From: Paracoccaceae bacterium
Lineage (GTDB): Bacteria; Pseudomonadota; Alphaproteobacteria; Rhodobacterales; Rhodobacteraceae
DNA length: 22,284 nucleotides
Reading direction: 5' to 3'
Assembly (NCBI GenBank): GCA_003561595.1
Contig: PWWF01000300.1
Coordinates: 1-22,284, forward strand
Below are positions 16,475 through 22,284 of the stretch, piece by piece. The position numbers and the translations under genes were made by a program. The first letter of the stretch is position 1, and each line of letters opens with the position of its first letter. A model generated the notes under the pieces. The model worked only from the letters and a program-made list of their open reading frames with translations. It ran no database searches and was not told the DNA's origin.

Positions 16475-16807
16475 CTACATCGAGAAGCTGATGCCGCAGC
16501 CGCAGCTTGACGAAGCATTGGGATTGTCGATCACGAAGCGCGCGCCGATCAGTTCCTCGGTGAAATCGATCACGGCATTTTCCAGAAACGGCAGCGAGAC
16601 CGGATCGACCAGCACTTTCTGTCCCGCCTTCTCCAGCACCAGATCATCGGCTGCAGGCTCATCAAAGCGGATATCATATTGAAACCCGGAACAGCCCCCG
16701 CCATCGACCGCAACGCGCAGCGCCTTGACCTCGCCACTCTCCTGAGCGATCTCTGCGAGGCGCTGAAAGGCCCGGTCACTGACACGCGGGGGCAGGGTGA
16801 TGGACAT
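16475..16807 (-). CDS. erpA: A-type iron-sulfur cluster carrier
   Basis: A-type carriers of the HesB/IscA/ErpA family accept Fe-S clusters from the scaffold and deliver them to client proteins. The 110-residue protein has all three cluster cysteines: Cys39 in GGGCSGF and Cys102/Cys104 in SSCGCGISF. The motif TEELIGARFVIDNPNASSSC is typical of ErpA-like members; separation from IscA rests on overall look and the dgt neighbour. The start at 16807 (MSITLPP) is chosen although an open frame runs upstream to 16936 and overlaps dgt antisense. The stop is TAG. It is divergent from dgt across 78 bases that hold a 10-bp dyad. Confidence 0.9.
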   Translation of the reverse strand: MSITLPPRVSDRAFQRLAEIAQESGEVKALRVAVDGGGCSGFQYDIRFDEPAADDLVLEKAGQKVLVDPVSLPFLENAVIDFTEELIGARFVIDNPNASSSCGCGISFSM

Positions 16808-16815
16808 GATGGCTT

Positions 16816-16850
16816 GCCTTATATCCGAGTGCTTTCCTCTGATATAAGGC
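16816..16850. promoter_or_regulatory. Divergent dyad in the erpA-dgt intergenic region
   Basis: GCCTTATATC (16816-16825) and GATATAAGGC (16841-16850) are perfect 10-bp arms around 15 bases. Each arm reads GATATAAGGC in the direction of the gene it faces, so both could be -10 elements of back-to-back promoters. The same symmetry could be an operator. On the erpA side this would leave only a few leader bases, so the -10 reading is tentative. Confidence 0.45.
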
Positions 16851-16885
16851 GGGCCGCGCCGATGGGCAAGACGAAGGGACAGAAG

Positions 16886-18139
16886 ATGCTGCAGCCTTAT
16901 GCCACACGGCCCGAGGAGTCGCGCGGGCGTCTGCATGCGGAGGCGATGAGCACATTCCGCTCACCTTTTCAGCGGGATCGTGACCGGATCATCCATTCCT
17001 CGGCCTTTCGGCGGCTGAAACACAAGACGCAGGTGTTCATCGAGCATGAGGGGGATTACTACCGCACGCGGCTGACCCATTCGATCGAGGTGGCGCAGGT
17101 GGCGCGCACGCTCGCGGGTGCGCTGGGGTTGAACACCGATCTGGCCGAGGCCATCGCGCTGGCGCATGATCTGGGTCACCCACCCTTTGGCCATACCGGC
17201 GAGGAGGCGCTGGAGCGGTTGATGGCACCCTATGGCGGGTTTGACCACAACGCGCAGGCGCTGCGGATCGTCACGGCGCTGGAGCGGCATTACGCGGATT
17301 TCGACGGGCTGAACCTGACATGGGAAACGCTGGAAGGGATTGCCAAGCATAACGGCCCGGTCACCGATGCCTACGGGCGCCCGCTGAAGGGTAAGGCGCT
17401 GCCCTATGCGCTGGCCGAATGCAATGCGGGTTTTGACCTGGAACTGTCGGGCTATGCCAGCGCCGAGGCGCAGGTGGCCGCAATTGCCGATGACATCGCC
17501 TATAACCATCACGATCTGCATGACGGGCTGCGATCAGGGCTGTTCACCGAGGCCGATCTGATGGAGCTGCCGATCACGGGCCCGGCCTTTGCCGAGGTGG
17601 ACCGGCGCTATCCGGGGCTGGAGGTGATGCGCCGCCGCCATGAGGCGCTGCGCCGTGTCTTTGGCACGATGGTCGAGGATGTGCTGCTGGTGGCGGGCAC
17701 GCGGCTGGGACCTGCACACCTGGCCCATGCACAGGATATCCGCGATCTGGGCGTCACGATCATCCGTTTTTCCGACCGGCTGTTTCGCGAGTTGAAGGTG
17801 ATCCGGCAGTTCCTGTTCACGCGGATGTATCGCGCGCCGACTGTGGTCGAGATGCGCGCGCGCGTGACGGCGATGGTCAATGACCTGTTCCCGCTGTTCA
17901 TGGCGCGGCCAGAATTGCTGCCGGCCGAGTGGCGCCGCGATGTCGAGGCCGCGCGCGACGAGACGGCGCTTGCGCGGATCGTGGCGGATTATGTGGCGGG
18001 GATGACGGACCGTTTTGCGATCGGCGAGCATGCGCGACTGACCGGGGCGGGGGGGCGCCCCTTACCCCCCATCGAAGGGGGCGCGGGGCGCGGCGCTGAC
18101 GCGCCGGGACCACGCAGGCGGGGCGAGGGCGGAGAGTGA
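16886..18139 (+). CDS. dgt: Deoxyguanosinetriphosphate triphosphohydrolase-like HD protein
   Basis: Dgt-family HD enzymes cleave dNTPs to deoxynucleoside and triphosphate and trim the dNTP pool. The 417-residue protein has the HD metal site: His65 in RLTHSIEVAQVAR, His94-Asp95 in AHDLGHPPFGHTGEEAL, and a later Asp in AAIADDIAYNHHDLHDG. The FQRDRDRIIHSSAFRRLKHK segment is typical of the group. Start ATG 16886 follows AAGGGA (16875-16879) well; ATG 16862 is an in-frame alternative. The normal family end comes at about FAIGEHARL. The last 34 residues here are a Gly/Pro/Arg tail encoded by GC-rich hairpin DNA, probably an accidental extension. Confidence 0.93.
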   Translation: MLQPYATRPEESRGRLHAEAMSTFRSPFQRDRDRIIHSSAFRRLKHKTQVFIEHEGDYYRTRLTHSIEVAQVARTLAGALGLNTDLAEAIALAHDLGHPPFGHTGEEALERLMAPYGGFDHNAQALRIVTALERHYADFDGLNLTWETLEGIAKHNGPVTDAYGRPLKGKALPYALAECNAGFDLELSGYASAEAQVAAIADDIAYNHHDLHDGLRSGLFTEADLMELPITGPAFAEVDRRYPGLEVMRRRHEALRRVFGTMVEDVLLVAGTRLGPAHLAHAQDIRDLGVTIIRFSDRLFRELKVIRQFLFTRMYRAPTVVEMRARVTAMVNDLFPLFMARPELLPAEWRRDVEAARDETALARIVADYVAGMTDRFAIGEHARLTGAGGRPLPPIEGGAGRGADAPGPRRRGEGGE

Positions 18140-18149
18140 GGCGGTGTGT

Positions 18150-18206
18150 GGGGCGCTGCCCCGTCCGGCCAGGGCCGGACTCCCCGGGATATTTTTGCAA
18201 AGATGA
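18150..18206 (+). repeat. Intergenic module: two hairpins followed by a T-run, between dgt and the PLP enzyme
   Basis: GGGGC-GCT-GCCCC (18150-18162) is followed by GTCCGGCC-AG-GGCCGGAC (18163-18180). Then comes CCCCGGGATATTTTTGC, which overlaps a T-run, and finally AAAGATGAAA. It may terminate dgt transcription. From memory, modules of this shape ending in a GGGATATTTTTG-like stretch are common between genes of Rhodobacteraceae, so this may be a dispersed family repeat; that was not checked here. Confidence 0.55.
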
Positions 18207-18223
18207 AATCAGGAGTGCAGTGA

Positions 18224-19402
18224 ATGTCTGAGCGATCAAGCCTTGTGCGGCGCATGCCCTGGCCCGAGAGCGCCTCGCGCCCGGTGGGCACGCCGATCCA
18301 GCCTTCGGTGGTCTATGCCTCGCCCGATCCCGATACGCTGGATGCGCAATATGAGGGGCGGGTTGCGGGCTATACCTATGCGCGCGAAGGTCATCCCAAT
18401 GCCGATGTGCTGGCGCGCAAGATCGACCAGATGGAGGGCGCGCGCGGCGGGCTGGTGCTGGGCTCTGGCATGGCGGCGGTTGCGGCCACGCTGATGGGGC
18501 TGTGCAAGGCGGGCGATCATGTGCTGGGGGGTGATCAGCTTTATGGCCGGTCGCTGCGGTTGATGCGTGAGGATCTGCCGCGTTTTGGCGTGGCGACATC
18601 GCTGGCCGATCCGACCGATCTGGCCGCGTTCGAGGCCGCGATCCGCCCCGAGACGCGGCTGATCCTGCTGGAGGTGGTATCGAACCCGACGCTGCGGGTG
18701 GCCGATATTGCCGGGATCGCGGCGCTGGCACGGGCGCGCGGCATCCTGCTGGCGATCGACAATACCTTTACCACCCCGCGCGGTTTTCAGCCCTTTGCGC
18801 ATGGCGCGGATATCGTGATCCATTCGGTGACCAAGATCCTTGCGGGGCATTCGGATGCCACGCTGGGCTATGTGGCGGCGCGCGACGAAGGCCTGATGAC
18901 CCCGATTTACGATTTTGCGGTCACGACGGGCATGACGCCCAGCCCGTTTGATTGCTGGCTGGCCGAGCGGGGGCTGTATTCCTTTGAATTGCGGTATGAC
19001 CGGGCCGAGGCGAATGCCGAGGCACTGGCGGCGCATCTGGCGGGGCTGGCGGGGGTGACGCGGGTGCTGTATCCGACGCGGCCCGACCATCCTGACCATA
19101 ACCGTGCGCATACGCTGCTGGGCACGCGCGGCGGGCATATGGTCAGCTTCGAGATCGCGGGTGGGCGCGCGGCGGCCAACCGGCTGACGCGGGCCGCGCC
19201 CGATATCGCCTTTGCCCCCACGCTGGGGGATATCGGCACGACGCTGTCGCATCCGGCCAGTTCGTCGCATCGGGGGCTGGGCGCGGAAGGGCGCGCGGAA
19301 CTGGGCATCAGCGAAGGGTTTTTCCGCGTCTCGGTCGGGGTGGAGGATGTCGCGCTTTTGTGCCGCGAGTTCGAAGCGGCCATCGCAGCCAGTCAGGCGT
19401 GA
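18224..19402 (+). CDS. Cys/Met-metabolism PLP enzyme (cystathionine gamma-synthase/lyase family)
   Basis: This is a 392-residue fold-type I PLP enzyme of the trans-sulfuration family. The Schiff-base lysine is Lys204 in HSVTKILAGHSDATLG, and the cofactor Asp is Asp179 in AIDNTFTTP. YTYAREGHPN and SGMAAVAATL are also family blocks, and the late SLSHPASSSHR-type motif appears as TLSHPASSSHR. Members act as cystathionine gamma-synthase, cystathionine beta- or gamma-lyase, or O-acetyl/succinylhomoserine sulfhydrylase. The exact reaction cannot be told from sequence. AGGAG (18211-18215) lies eight bases before ATG 18224. Its upstream region carries the hairpin module that follows dgt. Confidence 0.87.
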   Translation: MSERSSLVRRMPWPESASRPVGTPIQPSVVYASPDPDTLDAQYEGRVAGYTYAREGHPNADVLARKIDQMEGARGGLVLGSGMAAVAATLMGLCKAGDHVLGGDQLYGRSLRLMREDLPRFGVATSLADPTDLAAFEAAIRPETRLILLEVVSNPTLRVADIAGIAALARARGILLAIDNTFTTPRGFQPFAHGADIVIHSVTKILAGHSDATLGYVAARDEGLMTPIYDFAVTTGMTPSPFDCWLAERGLYSFELRYDRAEANAEALAAHLAGLAGVTRVLYPTRPDHPDHNRAHTLLGTRGGHMVSFEIAGGRAAANRLTRAAPDIAFAPTLGDIGTTLSHPASSSHRGLGAEGRAELGISEGFFRVSVGVEDVALLCREFEAAIAASQA

Positions 19403-20177
19403 CATGACGCGGGGGCGCTGAGCGCGTTCTGTCAAGGCAGCGCGGCCGCGATCCTGGTCAGTGGCGCGCCGGCAGGGGCAGCCATGGCGCCGGCCAGGGT
19501 GCTGATCCGGGCGCGAGGCGGGTGGTGTTGGGCGTGATCGCATCGCGCTCAGGGCAGTTCGACCCGGCCGAGATCGCATTGGAGGGTCGTCACATGCCGG
19601 GGGGGGGTACCCTCTTCCGGGGCGATGGTCCGCGATGTCGGCTTGGGTGGATTACCAGTCCTTTCATTCCCGGCGATTTTTCATTTCAGCGGATCCCTGA
19701 ATGGGCACCCGACAGGGAACTTCTGTTACGGCAAGCTGTGCCTTGCCGTGATCCGGCATGCAGAATATCGGCCCGATCACGCCAGCACGGCCCGGAAGAA
19801 ACAAGTTGCAGCGCTGCGCGTTCGTGGCCCTCTGCGTTTGCAAGAGGAAATTCTCGGCGACATTGATGATTGCAGGGTCCATGCTGTCTCTCTCGATTAT
19901 CGTTACCGGCTGTTTCGGTCGGAATGCAGGGCTGCAACCAGTTGACATGGAGCGGCGGCGCATCCGCCCTGTCGGTCCCGAGCAGGAGAGGGACGTCGCG
20001 CTCTGTGCAGGGGCACGACAACATGGCAAGACAATGATGACAGCTGAACCGGCAAGGCTTGAAATTTCGGCTGCGGCTGCATTCACAGCTTCAGCCGCGA
20101 GCGCCTGTCATGTCACCCGGCACGCGACCGACCCGTTTGCGTGAGGGTGGCCGAAGGGGCATTGCGTATCGGCCGAG
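19403..20177. other. Gene-less stretch upstream of the decayed transporter genes
   Basis: No convincing gene is seen in these 775 bases. Short open frames exist on both strands but none shows a family motif, a good ribosome binding site or a signal peptide with a coherent continuation. One plus-strand stretch around 19510-19590 reads RRVVLGVIASRSGQFDP. This is faintly like the C-terminal part of ROK-family proteins, which often accompany sugar ABC operons; it is too short to call. The stretch is best read as eroded former coding DNA. Confidence 0.5.
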
Positions 20178-20342
20178 ATGGGAGCGGGCGCGCTGCGGTC
20201 CTTTGGCGGGCGGTTTGACGGCGATCACGAAACCCGGTTGGATGCGATTGCAAGCTGCGTCGCCTCGAAGGTTGACGGCATCGTGCCGGCGGCCTCGGAC
20301 ACCCGTGTGATCACCGGGCCCGGTGCCAGCCGCGCGCGGTGA
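20178..20342 (+). pseudogene. Remnant of a sugar-binding periplasmic protein (FrcB/RbsB-like)
   Basis: A 54-codon fragment reads RFDGDHETRLDAIASCVASK and then VDGIVPAASDTRVI. This matches the part of fructose/ribose-binding proteins where GDxExQ...AIE...GvdgIli..sDtkAI normally occurs. A stop follows at 20340. Faint continuations in other frames (VIGACAYHTMDDPR; DMLDDNAQGRRL) extend to about 20430. The N-terminus with signal peptide and most of the C-terminal domain are missing, so no working protein is possible. Confidence 0.6.
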
Positions 20343-20480
20343 TCGGCGCATGCGCCTACCATACCATGGACGACCCGCGCATTTCGGCCGTGACATGTTG
20401 GACGACAACGCCCAGGGCAGGCGCTTGCGGATAAAGAGCCTGCTGGCCGTCGACCCACGAACACTCCAGTCTGCACGATC

Positions 20481-20880
20481 AGCGGAGCCGTCGCCATCGC
20501 GCATGCGCTGGTGATCCTGAGCGTGGGGGTCAGACTGTTCATTGGGAGGTGATGATCCTGTCATCGGCGTGATTGGTGCGTCCAGCTTTGACCCGGGCCT
20601 GCCGAAGGAAAACGCGGTGCTGTGCGGGTTGCCGGTGGGGTTGGGCTGTGGGTTGCCCGGCAGGTATCTGGTCGCAGGGGCCAGATCACCGGCTCTCATC
20701 GGGGCGACTGGCATGTGGCAGATCAGGCTGGCCCTCGCTTCCGGAGTGCGACAAGCCGCAGTCAGGTCATCGCAACCGAAGCGCTGCTGTTGCAGGTCTT
20801 TGGTCGAAAAGGGGCCTTTGCGGGCGCGAGTGTCACTTATGGCGTGATCTTCATGCTGTGTCTGGTCCTGGCTGGTAAGG
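20481..20880 (+). pseudogene. Remnant of a sugar ABC permease (FrcC/RbsC-like)
   Basis: Three frames carry consecutive pieces of a BPD_transp_2 permease. The first is GAVAIAHALVILSVGVRLFIG (20484-20546), which parallels the family's GALAIGQTLVILTAGIDLSVG. The second is AVLCGLPVGLGCGLPGRYLV followed by GMWQIRLALASG (about 20600-20750). The third is SQVIATEALLLQVFGRKGAF and then VTYGVIFMLCLVL (about 20750-20870). Stops and frame changes separate them, and the last third of the permease is absent. The order matches a normal binding protein-permease-ATPase operon. Confidence 0.65.
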
Positions 20881-20892
20881 CGCTGCGGCCGC

Positions 20893-21332
20893 GTGACTGC
20901 TCTGGATATCCCCGTTTTCGATCTGTATCCCGGTCAGGGGATGGTCGTGATCGGCGATAACGGCACAGGCAAGTTCACCATGATAAAGGCACTGGCCAGC
21001 GCGATCCCGCCCGATACGGCCGAGATCACGCTGGCGGGTGAACTGGTGCAATTCTTCAGCCCCGGCGCGGCGCGGGACATAGGGATCGAGAGCGCGCATC
21101 AGACGCCCCAGGTTCATGGGCCGCGAGATCCGCCAGGACGGGGGTGTGGGCGGCGTGTTCAGGCATCTCGACAAACCCGCAATGCGGCCTCGGGGCCGCA
21201 CGAGACACTTCGGGAACCGGGGTTTGTGACGAATCAGAGCGTCGATCAGACTGTCGAAACCCTGTCGAAACCCTGTCGGGTGGGCAGCGTCAGGGCATGG
21301 CGGTGGCATTCGGGTCAGTGTCGATACCGTGA
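20893..21332 (+). pseudogene. Remnant of a sugar ABC ATPase (FrcA-like)
   Basis: The first frame reads VFDLYPGQGMVVIGDNGTGK. Walker A there is degraded to GDNGTGKFT, where GDNGAGKS(S/T) is expected. LVQFFSPGAARDIGIESAHQ follows. A second frame from 21116 continues with GREIRQDGGVGGVFRHLDKP, and a third gives VETLSGGQRQGMAVAFGS, the signature motif, near 21255-21320. An 11-bp tandem duplication sits at the last frame change. Walker B and the C-terminal half are missing. The gene is clearly broken. Confidence 0.75.
21254..21275 (+). repeat. 11-bp tandem duplication inside the ATPase remnant
   Basis: The unit TCGAAACCCTG occurs twice in direct tandem (21254-21264, 21265-21275). One copy alone would read QTVETLSGGQRQG in frame; the extra copy shifts the frame. 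It is a slippage-type inactivating event. Confidence 0.85.
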
Positions 21333-21610
21333 TCTGCGTGGTCGAAGGCAAGTATCTGCTGCTGCCCAAGGCCACTGGCCGGGGCGGCGCGATGCCACGG
21401 ATGCCAGCGTCCTGCTGCGCACGGGTTGCGCAACACTGGGCCTGCGGCTGATGGCGCGCTGGGCCTTGCCGAGGCTGAGCGGGGATGACGCGTATCGCAA
21501 GACCCATGGCAAAGACCGGTCAATCCGTGGCATGTGCCGGACAACAGCCACAGGGCTGATCTGGTGAAGAACGAAGCGACAGAAGAGGGGTCAGCCTGAT
21601 GGCCCGCACA
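21333..21610. other. Gene-less tail of the degraded region
   Basis: No gene is recognised here. A plus-strand frame ending at a stop near 21599 reads PVNPWHVPDNSHRADLVKNE without a visible start or family, perhaps the tail of another lost gene downstream of the ATPase. A terminator for the minus-strand gene follows. Confidence 0.4.
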
Positions 21611-21644
21611 TAAGAAACGGGGCGGCCCGATCAGGCCGCCCCGT
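21611..21644 (-). terminator. Rho-independent terminator of the TctC-type gene
   Basis: On the minus strand ACGGGGCGGCC pairs with GGCCGCCCCGT (11 bp, 21644-21634 with 21627-21617) around a six-base loop. TTTCTTA follows the stem. It lies 26 bases beyond the stop codon of the solute-binding protein gene. Confidence 0.85.
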
Positions 21645-21669
21645 GAGTGTTTGCAAGAAAGAGCGCGGC

Positions 21670-22284
21670 TCAGTCGGCCATGACCTCTTCGGTCGCGGCG
21701 CGCACGCGGCGCACATTCTCTTCCATCTGCTCCTGATCGTAATAGACGACCGGGAAGAAGGTGTTGCCTTCGGTCGTCTCGATGAAGCGCTCATCCTGGC
21801 TGGCGAACTCCGCGGCTGCCATCAGACGGTCCTTCACGTCTTCCGGCACGCCCTGTGGCACGATGATGGTGCGCCAGTCCTCGATGGAATAGTCATAGCC
21901 CAGTTCCATCAGCGTGGGGACATCGGGGTAGAAGGGGCTGCGCTCTGCCGACAGGAAGGCCGCGATGACCATTTCACCTGTGGGCGTGTATTGCGCATGG
22001 GTGCCACCCGAATAGGCGAAATCCACTTCGCGGCCCAAGATCAGAGGGGCCATCCCGGCACCGCCACCCGTGGGCACGATGGCCAGGTCAAGGCCTTCTT
22101 GCTCGGCCACGCGCTCGATGATGGCCTGATCCAGCGCTGTCTGCTGGGCATAGGTCATCGGATTTTCCTGGCCGTATTCGATGATCTCGTCAAAGGTCTC
22201 GAACGGCTGCTCGGCCGATGTGACAAGCGCGTTCTGCCCCAGCGCCAGTGCCGCCAGATACTCGAAATCGTCGATCTCGTATTC
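21670..22284 (-). CDS. Tripartite tricarboxylate transporter solute-binding protein (Bug/TctC family), 3' part
   Basis: The last 204 residues of a periplasmic binding protein are visible; the N-terminus with the signal peptide lies beyond the window. The Bug/TctC traits are VPTGGGAGMAPLILGREVDF, FYPDVPTLMELGYDYSIEDW, and IIVPQGVPEDVKDRLMAAAE. Such proteins bind carboxylates or related anions and deliver them to TctA/TctB membrane subunits, or act as orphan sensors. The ligand is unknown. tctB/tctA, if present, usually lie beside it on the same strand but are not on this side, so they would be upstream, outside the window. The C-terminus is rich in Glu. A strong terminator follows, which separates it from the degraded region. 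Confidence 0.9.
   Translation of the reverse strand, partial: EYEIDDFEYLAALALGQNALVTSAEQPFETFDEIIEYGQENPMTYAQQTALDQAIIERVAEQEGLDLAIVPTGGGAGMAPLILGREVDFAYSGGTHAQYTPTGEMVIAAFLSAERSPFYPDVPTLMELGYDYSIEDWRTIIVPQGVPEDVKDRLMAAAEFASQDERFIETTEGNTFFPVVYYDQEQMEENVRRVRAATEEVMAD

Noticed and set aside
18236..19579. A 447-codon minus-strand open frame opposite the PLP enzyme.
   Set aside because: It is an Arg/His/Gln-rich antisense shadow without a domain.
19664..20086. Overlapping short open frames on both strands (140 and 128 codons) in the gene-less region.
   Set aside because: Neither has a convincing ribosome binding site, domain or codon pattern like the neighbours, and they lie in an eroded region. 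They were kept only as part of the gene-less entry.
1..22284. Search for CRISPR arrays, tRNA or rRNA genes, phage genes, toxin-antitoxin pairs and insertion sequences.
   Set aside because: No regularly spaced repeats, cloverleaf-like sequence, transposase or phage motifs were seen in any frame.

Overview
The window looks like ordinary chromosome from a high-GC alphaproteobacterium of the Rhodobacteraceae (Roseobacter/Rhodobacter side). The reasons are the R. sphaeroides-type PmtA, a ChpT phosphotransferase next to a DUF3553 gene, an olsB-olsA pair, a divergent erpA/dgt pair, and intergenic hairpin modules of a kind I associate with this family. There are no rRNA or tRNA genes, no CRISPR array and no intact mobile element.

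Layout. 1-2005 (+): the 3' end of a PfkB sugar/nucleoside kinase, a small exported protein and the membrane protease HtpX. 2013-5661 (-): an ApaH-like metallophosphoesterase, serA and serC; serB (5807-6688, +) diverges from serC. Together serC, serA and serB encode the whole phosphorylated serine pathway. The serC leader looks like the known alphaproteobacterial serC RNA element, and a REP-like inverted pair lies between serC and serA. 6781-7944 (+): an M20 amidohydrolase, which shares a bidirectional terminator with a glycine-zipper lipoprotein (8019-8291, -). 8465-9313: chpT (-) and a DUF3553 gene (+), whose 5' ends overlap. 9365-11007 (+): olsB-olsA for ornithine lipids. 11225-13633 (+): an OmpA-domain protein and a DUF3422 membrane protein. 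13728-16807 (-): an ABCB-type exporter, pmtA and erpA. 16886-19402 (+): dgt and a Cys/Met-metabolism PLP enzyme.

From 19403 to about 21610 there is no intact gene. The second half of this stretch holds recognisable, frame-shifted remnants, in operon order, of a fructose/ribose-type sugar ABC transporter: binding protein, permease, then ATPase. The window ends inside a Bug/TctC-type solute-binding protein gene on the minus strand.

I found no clearly new multi-gene system. The most interesting signals are regulatory or structural: two mutually exclusive helices in the serC leader, a REP-like inverted pair between serC and serA, a 27-bp perfect inverted repeat that overlaps the exporter stop codon, an AT-rich operator-like palindrome upstream of pmtA, a divergent dyad between erpA and dgt, and the fossil sugar-transport operon.
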